Assembly (NCBI GenBank): GCA_034189125.1
Contig: JAXHVB010000068.1
Span: forward strand, 1-62,563
DNA: 62,563 nucleotides
Origin: UBA5862 sp002408105
GTDB taxonomy: Bacteria; Pseudomonadota; Gammaproteobacteria; Pseudomonadales; UBA5862
Direction of reading: 5' to 3'
This document shows positions 23,445-31,155 of the stretch, one piece after another. The notes beneath the pieces are model-generated. The model had not been told where the DNA came from and did not search any database. It was given only the letters and a program-made list of their open reading frames with translations. A program made the translations under genes and the position numbers. Numbering within the stretch: position 1 is the stretch's first letter; every line of letters starts with the position of its first letter.

Positions 23445-24401
23445 TTACCCCGCTTTGCGCCCGGCCTCTTTGTCACCCGCCAGCAGTGTGCCTGTGAGCT
23501 CCTTGACCGCGTCGATGTCCTCTTGGAACTTGAGGATCGTGTTCAGCGTGGTGTGGACCAGCTGCTCATCGAGGTGTTGGGCATGGAGCAGCACCAGAAC
23601 CCGGGCCCAGTCGATGGTCTCGCTGGTGGAGGGCGCTTTTTTCAACTCGAGCGCGCGCACCTGGTGGACGAAATCGACCAGCTGATCGCGCAGGTTGTCC
23701 TCGAGCTCGGGCACCCGCGTCCGCAGGATTTGGGATTCCAGTTCCGGCTCGGGGTAGGGAATGCTGAGGTGCAGGCAGCGCCGTTTGAGGGCGTCGCTCA
23801 TCTCACGGTTGTTGTTGGAAGTCAGGAACACCAGTGGTTTGGTTTTCGAGACGATGGTGCCGATTTCGGGAATGGACACTTGAAAATCGGACAGCACCTC
23901 AAGCAGGAACGCCTCGAATTCATGGTCCGACTTATCGACTTCGTCGATCAGCAGCACGCAACCATGCTCTTCGTGCAGGGCCTTGAACAGCGGGCGCGGC
24001 TCGAGGAAGTCTTCGGAAAAGAACAGGTCTTCGTGGGAGTGCAGCTTTTCCATGGCGCCGCCCAGGGTGTCGGCGTCGCCGAGCAGCTCGTTGAGCTTGT
24101 CTTTGAGCAACTGCGTGTAGAGCAGCTGCTTGCCATACTTCCACTCGTAGAGTGCCTTGGATTCGTCGAGCCCTTCATAACATTGCAGGCGAATCAGCGG
24201 GACCCCAAGCATCGCTGCGGTGGTCTTGGCCATCTCGGTTTTTCCGACCCCGGCAGGGCCTTCGACCAAGATGGGTTTCTGCAAGTTGTGGGCAATGAAG
24301 ACCGCGGTGGCAATCTCCGTGCTTGCGATGTAGCCAGCATCCAAAAATTCTTTTTGGATGTCTTCCACTGAGCCAAAACGGTCGGCATAAAGGTCTTTCA
24401 T
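23445..24401 (-). CDS. MoxR-family AAA+ ATPase
   Basis: 318-residue AAA+ ATPase with Walker A GPAGVGKT (48-55), Walker B LLIDEVDK, sensor 1 LTSNNNREMSDALKRRC and the arginine-finger region typical of MoxR/CoxD proteins. The start MKDLYADRFGSVEDIQ has AGGA upstream; a longer frame to 24458 is possible but adds a Pro/Ala-rich stretch without similarity. It forms an operon with the VWA protein downstream. Known MoxR-VWA pairs assemble metal centres or membrane complexes; the client here is unknown. Confidence 0.92.
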   Translation of the reverse strand: MKDLYADRFGSVEDIQKEFLDAGYIASTEIATAVFIAHNLQKPILVEGPAGVGKTEMAKTTAAMLGVPLIRLQCYEGLDESKALYEWKYGKQLLYTQLLKDKLNELLGDADTLGGAMEKLHSHEDLFFSEDFLEPRPLFKALHEEHGCVLLIDEVDKSDHEFEAFLLEVLSDFQVSIPEIGTIVSKTKPLVFLTSNNNREMSDALKRRCLHLSIPYPEPELESQILRTRVPELEDNLRDQLVDFVHQVRALELKKAPSTSETIDWARVLVLLHAQHLDEQLVHTTLNTILKFQEDIDAVKELTGTLLAGDKEAGRKAG

Positions 24402-24515
24402 GGCGCTACCTGAATCCTTTGGCGCGCCGGCGCGCGCGGGAGAGCGAAAGCCTGACATTCTCGCCGATGCATCCGGCGTGCCGCAACTCAGGGGGCGGGC
24501 GCGCCCGCAATGCGC

Positions 24516-24833
24516 TCAGCGGGCTGCGTTCTCGATGGCCTGGCGATAGGGGGCGGCCTTGCGGTGTTGGCGCATCACCTCCAATAGGCTCTGCCCCTGG
24601 GGGCCTGGGGCGTGCAAGTTGCGCCCTTCGGCCACGAAGAACGCCACCAGACGCTCGAAATCCTCCGGGCGCATGCTGCGGTAGGCCTTTTCGAGTACGT
24701 TGTAGTCGGGGTCTATACCGGCGGGTGGCTCGGCGCTCAAAAAACCCCGAACACGGTCGTCGGACCAGACTTCATCAAAGACCTTTTGCTTGTCTTTGCG
24801 CGGTGGCGTGGGGGGTTGGGGGCTGGATGGCAT
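24516..24833 (-). CDS. PA4642-family conserved hypothetical protein
   Basis: 105-residue soluble protein. It has a Pro-rich N-terminus (PSSPQPPTPP) followed by RKDKQKVFDEVWSDDRVRGFL, then NVLEKAYRSMRPEDFERLVAFF and a C-terminal Gly-Gln-Ser-Leu-Leu-Glu-Val segment. I recognise this pattern as the PA4642 family of Pseudomonas and relatives, function unknown. AGGAG lies seven bases before the ATG. It is upstream of and co-directional with the MoxR-VWA pair (114-base gap). Confidence 0.75.
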   Translation of the reverse strand: MPSSPQPPTPPRKDKQKVFDEVWSDDRVRGFLSAEPPAGIDPDYNVLEKAYRSMRPEDFERLVAFFVAEGRNLHAPGPQGQSLLEVMRQHRKAAPYRQAIENAAR

Positions 24834-24903
24834 CCGGAACTCCTGAGCGGCTCATAACCTGGGTGCGTGCATTGTAAGCCTGAGGGCCGGCGGGCCAAGG
24901 GGG

Positions 24904-25614
24904 TCAGTCACCGGGACGTGGGGCCCATTTGCTGCGCAACCAACCCCAGAGGCTGTTGTCCTTCAAGAGATAGCGGTCGATGCGCTCCAGTTCGTGCTCC
25001 AGGGCCTCGGGGTCACGAAACAGCCGAGCGCGGGTGACGATGGCCTGCTCGGGGTCCAATTCCTTGACCACCCGGGCGGGGTTGCCGGCGGCGATCGAGT
25101 TGGGGGGTACATCGCGGGTGACCACCGATCCCGCACCGACGATGCTGTTCTCTCCGACCCGGACGCCCTTGCAAACGATCGCGCTGTCGCCAATCCACAC
25201 ATTGTCCTCCAGCACGACGGGCGCGTTGCCGCCGATGTGTTGGGTGCGGTCGTAGAGGTCGTGCCAGTCTGCGTCGGTGATGTAGGCGTTGTTCGCGAAC
25301 ATGCAATTGTCGCCCACCTCAATGGCGCTGGCCGACGACATCCGCACGCCAGGACAGATGAGCGCGTGGTTGCCGATTTGAATGCGGCCCGGGCCGATCA
25401 CGCTGAGGCGCACCTTGCCCTCTGGGGTACAGATGATGTGGGCAAAGTCGCCGATCTGGATCGGACCGCCGTACAGCACCAGGTGCCATGGCTTGAGCAC
25501 CGATGTGTCGCGGCCCAGGTCCGTCAACTGCGGTCGGATCCAACGGTTTACGTACCAGCGCTGGGCCCGCATGTGCCAGCGCTTCAGGTAGTAGGGTCGG
25601 TGTTCCTTGAGCAC
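24904..25614 (-). CDS. Left-handed beta-helix acyltransferase (maltose/galactoside O-acetyltransferase type)
   Basis: 236-residue hexapeptide-repeat transferase. Repeats run from IQIGDFAHII through VRLSVIGPGRIQIGNHALICPGVRMSSASAIEVG-like turns to VWIGDSAIVCKGVRVGENSIVGAGSVVTRDVP and the family C-cap IAAGNPARVVKEL. Catalytic His candidates are in DWHDLYDRT. This is the acetyl-CoA-dependent xenobiotic/sugar acetyltransferase fold; the acceptor is unknown. I chose the GTG at 25614, which has AAGGA nine bases upstream. A C-terminal helical tail (ALEHELERIDRYLL) extends past the helix. Confidence 0.85.
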   Translation of the reverse strand: MLKEHRPYYLKRWHMRAQRWYVNRWIRPQLTDLGRDTSVLKPWHLVLYGGPIQIGDFAHIICTPEGKVRLSVIGPGRIQIGNHALICPGVRMSSASAIEVGDNCMFANNAYITDADWHDLYDRTQHIGGNAPVVLEDNVWIGDSAIVCKGVRVGENSIVGAGSVVTRDVPPNSIAAGNPARVVKELDPEQAIVTRARLFRDPEALEHELERIDRYLLKDNSLWGWLRSKWAPRPGD

Positions 25615-25701
25615 GCGTGTTCCTTGGGTGCGGTGCGTGGCGGCGCGGCCATCATACGCAAGCCCCGGCCTCCAATACAGTGCCCGCGCAGGCGCGCGAG
25701 C

Positions 25702-25732
25702 TTGGCGCATGCCACTGGGGGCTGGTTATAAT
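25702..25732 (+). promoter_or_regulatory. Promoter of the MFS transporter gene
   Basis: A -35-like TTGGCG (25702-25707) and a perfect TATAAT (25727-25732) are separated by 19 bases. The sequence around the -10 (CTGG then TATAATCGCGCG) closely repeats that in front of uvrD. The predicted start is near 25739, leaving a leader of about 43 bases that ends in GGAGA before the ATG. Confidence 0.6.
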
Positions 25733-25781
25733 CGCGCGGCTTTTAATTCTTCCGCCCCAGGGCGCGCGTCGGAGACTACAC

Positions 25782-27035
25782 ATGTTTTATGGCTGGATTC
25801 TGCTGGGCGCGCTGTCCTTCATTTACTTTTTGTCCATCGGTTCGATTTTCTATGGCTTTTCGGTGGTCATCCCACAGATCATCGAAAATACCGGCTGGAC
25901 GCGCGCCGAGGTCGGCGCCGGGTTTTCCATTGTGACCCTCACCCTCGGGCTTTCCGGCCCAGTGGTCGCTGTGTTGCTGCGCCGCTTCGGTGCCCGCGGC
26001 ACCATGACACTGGGTGGTGGTGTCATCGCCGGGGGCTGCGCGCTGGTGTACACGGGCCAGTCATTGCTCCCCTTCTACTTGGGGCTGGGGGTGGTCGGCG
26101 CGGGCATGGCCATGCAGACCGTGTTGCCCGGAACCCATTTGCTCGCCCACTGGTTCGAGCGGCGCCGGGCACTGGCCATTGGGGTGTTCATGGCTTCGGC
26201 GGGCCTTGGCGCCTTTGTGGCCGCGCCTATTTTTGCCGCGATTTCCGAGTCGACCGGGAGCTGGCGCATCGTGATGCCGATCATGGGGGGCAGCGCACTG
26301 TTGTCGAGCGTCTTGGCGTTTTTTGTGGTCCGAGAAACCCCGGCAGCGATCGGAGAAGTTGCAGACGGGCGCGCCGCCCAAGCGGCGAACGCCGGCGCCG
26401 CGCGAAAGCCCACCCGCGTGCACCAGACCACCGACACATGGACGGTCGGAGAAGCCCTGCGTACCCGCGCGTTCTGGCTAATCGTTTTGGGCGCTGCCCT
26501 GGCAGTTGTCGGTACGACCATCGTGAACAGCCAGTCGGTGCTGCACATGGAAGACCTCGGGTTGTCGCGGGTGTTGGCGGCGAGTGCTTTGGGGATCACC
26601 GGACTGCTCAGCACGCTCGGCCGCCTGTTTTCCGGGGGCATGGGCGACCGGGTGGATCCCAAGTTCCTGCTCGGCTGCGGCTTGGCGCTGGAACTGATGA
26701 GTGTCGTCATCCTGCAGTTTGCCGGGACCGCCGTGATCGCGTACACCTTCGCGGTGCTGTTCGGCCTCGGCTACGGCCTGGCTTCGGTGGCGAGTCCCGC
26801 ACTGATCGCGAACTACTTTGGTTCGGGAAGCTATGCGCCTCTGTTTGCTACCCGAGGTGTGCTGGTGACGGTCCTGGGGGCCGCGGGCCCCATACTGGCG
26901 GGGTTGGTCTACGACGCGTCCGGCTCGTACAGTTTGGTGTTCTACGCCTACGCCGCGCTTTCTGCCGTGGGTGTTTTTCTGGTTTTGTCGATTCGGCCGC
27001 CACTCAAGGCGCACGCGACTACGCCTTCGGTGTGA
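25782..27035 (+). CDS. MFS transporter (oxalate:formate antiporter/MCT-like)
   Basis: 417-residue carrier with 12 predicted helices in two bundles around a cytoplasmic loop (about residues 185-225). The first half shows FYGWILLGALSFIYFLSIGS, IIENTGWTRAEVGAGFSI and AHWFERRRALAIGVFMASAG, typical of the OFA/monocarboxylate branch of the major facilitator superfamily. The second half has GRLFSGGMGDRVDPK. The likely cargo is an organic anion, but the exact substrate cannot be read. The ATG has GGAGA upstream. Its 3' end overlaps the convergent FemAB-like gene by 17 bases. Confidence 0.9.
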   Translation: MFYGWILLGALSFIYFLSIGSIFYGFSVVIPQIIENTGWTRAEVGAGFSIVTLTLGLSGPVVAVLLRRFGARGTMTLGGGVIAGGCALVYTGQSLLPFYLGLGVVGAGMAMQTVLPGTHLLAHWFERRRALAIGVFMASAGLGAFVAAPIFAAISESTGSWRIVMPIMGGSALLSSVLAFFVVRETPAAIGEVADGRAAQAANAGAARKPTRVHQTTDTWTVGEALRTRAFWLIVLGAALAVVGTTIVNSQSVLHMEDLGLSRVLAASALGITGLLSTLGRLFSGGMGDRVDPKFLLGCGLALELMSVVILQFAGTAVIAYTFAVLFGLGYGLASVASPALIANYFGSGSYAPLFATRGVLVTVLGAAGPILAGLVYDASGSYSLVFYAYAALSAVGVFLVLSIRPPLKAHATTPSV

Positions 27036-28182
27036 TTGCGTGCGAGGGAGCCGTGCGAAAAGGCGATTTTTCCTCAGCCGCTGCTGCATAAGCGCGCACG
27101 TGCGGGGTTTCTTCGGCCAAAAACTGGGCAATCGCATCGCGAAAGCCCGGATGCTCGACCCAGTGCACCGAGTGGGTGGTGGTCGGCAGGAACCCGCGTT
27201 GAATCTTGTGTTCTCCCTGTGCACCTGGGTCAAATCGGGTTAACCCCTGTTCGATGCAGTGTTCGATGCCTTGGTAATAGCAGGCCTCGAAGTGCAAACA
27301 CTCGTATTCCTGGTCGCAGCCCCAATAGCGGCCGTAGAGCGCGTCGGCCCCTTGAAAGCTGAGCGCTGCGCCTACTGGCTGGTCGCCCAGCCGTGCGACC
27401 ACCATCATCAGCTGCTCGGGCATGGACTCGGCCAGGCGCAGAAAGAACTCCAGGTTTAGGTAGGGCGTCTGGCCCCGCTTGTGGTAGGTCAGGGCGTAAA
27501 AGTCGAAAAACTGTGACCAGGTTGGCTGGTCGATGTCCGGCCCCGTCAGGCGCTCCAATACAATGCCCTGGTCCGCGACCCGCTTGCGCTCCTTGCGCAG
27601 GTTCTTGCGCTTGCGGGATGCGAGTGCATCCAGGAACCCCTCGAAGCTTTCGTAGCCCTGATTGACCCAGTGAAACTGGGTGCCTTCTCGCACCAGTGCG
27701 CCTTTGCGCTTCCAAGCGGCAACTTCATCGGGCTCGGCAAACAGGCCGTGCCAACTGGAGGCGGGCAGTTGCGCGCACAGCTGTTGCAGCTCCTCCCAGA
27801 TGGCGGTCAAAACGGTGCCCTCGTCGACCCCAGGGGCCCGCGCCAAGCGAGGTCCGGTTGCTGGTGTGAAGGGGACGGCCGAGAGCAGTTTGGGATAGTA
27901 CTCCAGGCCGTGACGCTGGTACGCGTGGGCCCAGGACCAATCGAACACATATTCCCCGTAGGAGTGGCCCTTCAGGTACAGGGGCAGCAGGGCGAGCAGC
28001 TCGTTCGTGTCGCTGCGGACTCGCACATGCAAGGGTTGCCAGCCGGTGTCGGGGCAGACCGCACCTGAGGCTTCAAGGGCCGACAGGAATTCGTGTCGGA
28101 GGAAGGGGTACGCGGTGCCTGTCAGCCCATTCCATTGTGCACTTGGGACGTCTTCGATGTGGGTGACAAGGTCAAGGTTCAC
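27019..28182 (-). CDS. FemAB/GNAT-like protein (COG3146, 'peptidoglycan biosynthesis/recognition')
   Basis: 387-residue protein with two GNAT-like lobes, matching COG3146/DUF482: HVRVRSDTNELLALLPLYLKGHSYGEYVFDWSWAHAY-type opening, FHWVNQGYESFEGFLDALASRKRKNLRKER, and FDPGAQGEHKIQRGFLPTTTHSVHW. Family members are predicted acyl- or aminoacyltransferases, but their biochemical role is not established. The start is GTG at 28182, overlapping the ubiA stop by four bases (GTGA), so it is translationally coupled to ubiA. Confidence 0.85.
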   Translation of the reverse strand: MNLDLVTHIEDVPSAQWNGLTGTAYPFLRHEFLSALEASGAVCPDTGWQPLHVRVRSDTNELLALLPLYLKGHSYGEYVFDWSWAHAYQRHGLEYYPKLLSAVPFTPATGPRLARAPGVDEGTVLTAIWEELQQLCAQLPASSWHGLFAEPDEVAAWKRKGALVREGTQFHWVNQGYESFEGFLDALASRKRKNLRKERKRVADQGIVLERLTGPDIDQPTWSQFFDFYALTYHKRGQTPYLNLEFFLRLAESMPEQLMMVVARLGDQPVGAALSFQGADALYGRYWGCDQEYECLHFEACYYQGIEHCIEQGLTRFDPGAQGEHKIQRGFLPTTTHSVHWVEHPGFRDAIAQFLAEETPHVRAYAAAAEEKSPFRTAPSHAITPKA

Positions 28183-29093
28183 GACAGGATGGTGTCGGCA
28201 AAGATGCCCAGAAAAACGACCATCCCCACCCAACGGTTGTGGACAAAGGCAAGGAAGCAGGCTTCGCGCTCGCGGGTGCGCATGATCCAGTGCTGGTGGG
28301 CGAACAGCGTGGCGGCTGCCACCAATCCGGCATAGTAGGCAACCCCCAGTTCGAAGCGCACCCCGACCAGCACCAAAGTGAACAGCATCAAGCCTTGCAG
28401 AACGGCAATCATCGCCAGATCCGCAGCGCCGAACAAGATGGCGATCGACTTCACTCCGATGACCAGATCGTCGTCCCGGTCCACCATCGCGTATTGGGTG
28501 TCGTAGGCGACCGTCCAGAGCAAGGTGGCGCAATACACCAGCCAGGACTCGGGCGGCAGTGTGCCACGTTCCGCTGCAAACGCCATGGGCACCGCCCACG
28601 CGAATGCGGCGCCAAGAAACAACTGCGGCAAGTGGGTGACACGTTTGGTGAAGGGGTACAGCACCGCCAGTGCCACAGCGGGGATGGCCAACAGTTGGGT
28701 CAAGCGGTTGGTCGCCAGCAGCAACAGCCCAGCGAGCCCGGCGAGCACAGCCGCCGCAATCAGTGCCTGCGCGGCGGTAACCCGGCCGGTCACCAGCGGG
28801 CGGTCGCGGGTGCGTCGGACGAAGCCGTCGAAATCGCGGTCGGCGAAGTCGTTCACCATGCAGCCCGCCGAGCGGGTGAGGACGGTTCCCACCACGAACA
28901 CCAGGATGTGGGCGCCGCTTGGGTGCCCGTCCGCCGCCAACCACAGCGCCCAAAGGGCTGGCCAGAGCAACAGATAAATGCCGATGGGGCGGTTGATGCG
29001 CGCGAGCTCGGCGAGGGCGATCCAAAAATCCCGGGATCGGTACGAAGGGCCATCGAGCATAGAGGGACTCAGCCTGCTTGGGGTGGCTGCCAT
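28179..29093 (-). CDS. ubiA: 4-Hydroxybenzoate polyprenyltransferase
   Basis: 304-residue integral membrane prenyltransferase that attaches the polyprenyl tail to 4-hydroxybenzoate in ubiquinone synthesis. The two Asp-rich magnesium sites are visible: NDFADRDFD (81-89) and YAMVDRDDD (201-209). About eight to nine transmembrane helices surround them. Length is slightly above the E. coli enzyme (290) because of a 15-residue N-terminal tail; an alternative ATG at residue 12 would shorten it. It is the first gene of a pair with the FemAB-like gene. Confidence 0.95.
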   Translation of the reverse strand: MAATPSRLSPSMLDGPSYRSRDFWIALAELARINRPIGIYLLLWPALWALWLAADGHPSGAHILVFVVGTVLTRSAGCMVNDFADRDFDGFVRRTRDRPLVTGRVTAAQALIAAAVLAGLAGLLLLATNRLTQLLAIPAVALAVLYPFTKRVTHLPQLFLGAAFAWAVPMAFAAERGTLPPESWLVYCATLLWTVAYDTQYAMVDRDDDLVIGVKSIAILFGAADLAMIAVLQGLMLFTLVLVGVRFELGVAYYAGLVAAATLFAHQHWIMRTREREACFLAFVHNRWVGMVVFLGIFADTILS

Positions 29094-29298
29094 TCTACCC
29101 GCACCGCCGAACCGAGGTCATCCTTGCTGTGCGTGGACGCCGGCGCATTCGAGCGGTCGCAATCTCTGCAAAAACATGGACTTGCCGCGGTGTCTTCGGT
29201 TGCCCGGCAGTGGCCGATGTTCTAAGGTGGCCGTTGATTGAATGACGCGCAATGGCGCTCCAGGGTGTGCGCCATCTGCCAGCCTAGGTGTTGGGGCC

Positions 29299-29472
29299 AT
29301 GAGCGATTGGAAAAAGTACGAGTGCATCGTCTGTGGCTGGGTCTACGACGAAGCTCTTGGCTGTCCCGAGGAGGGCGTGCCGCCGGGTACCCGGTGGGCC
29401 GATGTGCCGGATGACTTCATCTGTCCACTCTGTGCAGTGGACAAGACGCTGTTTGAAGCGCTAGACCCCTAG
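29299..29472 (+). CDS. Rubredoxin
   Basis: 57-residue iron-sulfur electron carrier with one Fe(Cys)4 site: CIVCG (Cys9, Cys12) and CPLCA (Cys42, Cys45), plus the family segment WVYDEALGCPEEGVPPGTRW. Bacterial rubredoxins serve alkane hydroxylases or oxygen/peroxide reduction; no partner is adjacent. The start gives MSDWKKYEC; a longer frame from 29242 has no similarity. The 205 bases upstream, back to ubiA, hold no other gene or clear promoter that I can see. Confidence 0.93.
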   Translation: MSDWKKYECIVCGWVYDEALGCPEEGVPPGTRWADVPDDFICPLCAVDKTLFEALDP

Positions 29473-29530
29473 CCGGGCAGGCCGATCGAATTGCCTGCCC
29501 AGAACCCACAACCCCTCTATGAGGCGACGG

Positions 29531-29800
29531 ATGCACAAACCGGAACTGGCAGCGGCAATGGCGGCGCGTTTGGGGTGCCGGCGTGCGGAAATGGACTGGG
29601 CGCTCAACGCCATCCTTGATCAACTCACCCTGGCACTGGTCCGAGGGGAGTCGGTGAGCCTGCCAGGGTTCGGGCGCTTTGTGTTGCGAGAGCGCGCGGC
29701 CCGACAAGGCCGCCACCCCGGTACCGGAGTGGCCCTGGACCTTCCGGCACGGCGCAGCCTGGCCTTCAAGCCCGGCAAGACGCTGCGCGAAGCGCTTTAG
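29531..29800 (+). CDS. HU/IHF-family DNA-binding protein
   Basis: 89-residue nucleoid-associated protein. The N-terminal helical part MHKPELAAAMAARLGC..A..ALNAILDQL is followed by the GESVSLPGFGRFVLRERAAR beta region, a short DNA-binding arm with PGTG, and the C-terminal RSLAFKPGKTLREAL. It is more divergent than the main HU subunits. The second ATG (29531) was chosen because GAGG lies six bases upstream. It ends 35 bases before the symporter gene on the same strand. Confidence 0.85.
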   Translation: MHKPELAAAMAARLGCRRAEMDWALNAILDQLTLALVRGESVSLPGFGRFVLRERAARQGRHPGTGVALDLPARRSLAFKPGKTLREAL

Positions 29801-29835
29801 CAGGCCTCGCTGGGGCGACCTCGAAGGATGCACAG

Positions 29836-31140
29836 ATGAGCACGGCCCCCGACCACAGTTTGACGGTGCGCATTCTATGGGGCATGGGCGGCGGCATGCT
29901 TGCCGGCGCCTTGTTTCACGCCCTGGTGACCTCTCAACTTCTGCCCCAGCCGCTCGCAGAGGTGCTTGGCAACTGGGTGTTTGCAGGGTTGTTCGACATC
30001 GGCGGTGCGGTTTTTGTCGCCTCCTTGAAATTGTTGGTTGTACCCCTGGTGCTGTTTTCGTTGATCCTCGGTGTCGCTAACCTCGGGGCCGACTCGGCGA
30101 AGATGGGCCGTGTGGCCATCAAGACCCTTGGGCTCTACATGCTGACCACTGCGGTGGCGATTGCCTTGGCGTTGGCGGTGGCGTCGGTGGTGGACCCGGG
30201 CAAGGGCATGTCGCTCACCACAGAGGCCAGCTTCGAGCCGGCACCGCCCCCCGGCCTCAAGCAGGTGCTGATCAACATCTTCCCCACCAACCCGATCAAT
30301 GCCATGGCTGAAGGCAACATGCTGCAGGTGATCGTGTTTGCCGTGCTGTTTGGTTTCGCGCTCACCCGCCTGGACGCGCCGGGCGTCCGGTTGGTGCAGT
30401 TGTTCTCCGACCTCGATCAGGCAGTCATGAAGCTGGTGGTGTTGCTGATGTGGGTCGCGCCTTATGGCGTGTTCTGTCTGCTCGCGAGCCTCTTCGCCAG
30501 CGAGGGCATCGCCGTTCTCGGCGACATGGCGCGCTACGTGTTTACCGTGCTGGGGGTATTGCTTGCCCACCTGGTGATTGGCTATGGGGGGATGCTGCTG
30601 GTGGTTGGACGGCTCAACCCCTGGACCTTCTTCACCAAGATGCGCCCGGCCATGCTGTTTGGGTTCAGCACCGCCTCCAGCAATGCAACCCTGCCGGTGA
30701 CCTTGAACCTGGTGGAGACCCGGCTTGGCGTCAACAATTCGATCGCGGCGTTCAGTGTCCCCCTCGGGGCGACGATCAACATGGATGGTACTGCCATCAT
30801 GCAAGGCGTCGCCACGGTGTTTATCGCCCAGGCCTATGGAATCGAGGTGGGCTTCGCTGGATACCTGATGGTGGTCCTCACTGCGACCCTAGCGTCGGTG
30901 GGGACCGCTGGGGTGCCGGGCGTGGGTCTGGTCACTTTGGCGATGGTATTGACCCAGGCCGGGTTGCCGGTCGAGGGCATTGCCTTGATCATCGGCGTTG
31001 ACCGACTGCTCGACATGGTGCGCACTGCCGTCAACATTGCGGGCGACGCCGCGGTCTCCACAGTGGTCGCCCGCAGCGAGGGTGAGCTGGATGTGGCGCG
31101 TTTTGTCGACCGTGAGGCTGGCCAATCCGCTGAGTTTTGA
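29836..31140 (+). CDS. Dicarboxylate/amino acid:cation symporter (DAACS family)
   Basis: 434-residue membrane carrier of the GltP/DctA family with eight transmembrane helices and two re-entrant hairpins. The signature parts are present: FSTASSNATLPVTLN (hairpin 1), GATINMDGTAIMQGVATVFIAQ (sodium/substrate helix 7) and SVGTAGVPGVGLVTLAMVL (hairpin 2). Substrates are likely C4-dicarboxylates, glutamate/aspartate or similar. Its stop lies 15 bases from that of the convergent HDOD gene. Confidence 0.92.
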   Translation: MSTAPDHSLTVRILWGMGGGMLAGALFHALVTSQLLPQPLAEVLGNWVFAGLFDIGGAVFVASLKLLVVPLVLFSLILGVANLGADSAKMGRVAIKTLGLYMLTTAVAIALALAVASVVDPGKGMSLTTEASFEPAPPPGLKQVLINIFPTNPINAMAEGNMLQVIVFAVLFGFALTRLDAPGVRLVQLFSDLDQAVMKLVVLLMWVAPYGVFCLLASLFASEGIAVLGDMARYVFTVLGVLLAHLVIGYGGMLLVVGRLNPWTFFTKMRPAMLFGFSTASSNATLPVTLNLVETRLGVNNSIAAFSVPLGATINMDGTAIMQGVATVFIAQAYGIEVGFAGYLMVVLTATLASVGTAGVPGVGLVTLAMVLTQAGLPVEGIALIIGVDRLLDMVRTAVNIAGDAAVSTVVARSEGELDVARFVDREAGQSAEF

Positions 31141-31155
31141 GGTGCGCGCCGCAGC

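Noticed and set aside
22848..24371. 507-codon plus-strand frame over the MoxR/VWA genes
   Set aside because: The opposite strand encodes Walker A/B and MIDAS motifs; the plus-strand translation has no recognisable family.
29094..29298. Extra gene or RNA in the ubiA-rubredoxin gap
   Set aside because: Short frames exist but have no ribosome site, conserved motif or stable structure visible by eye.
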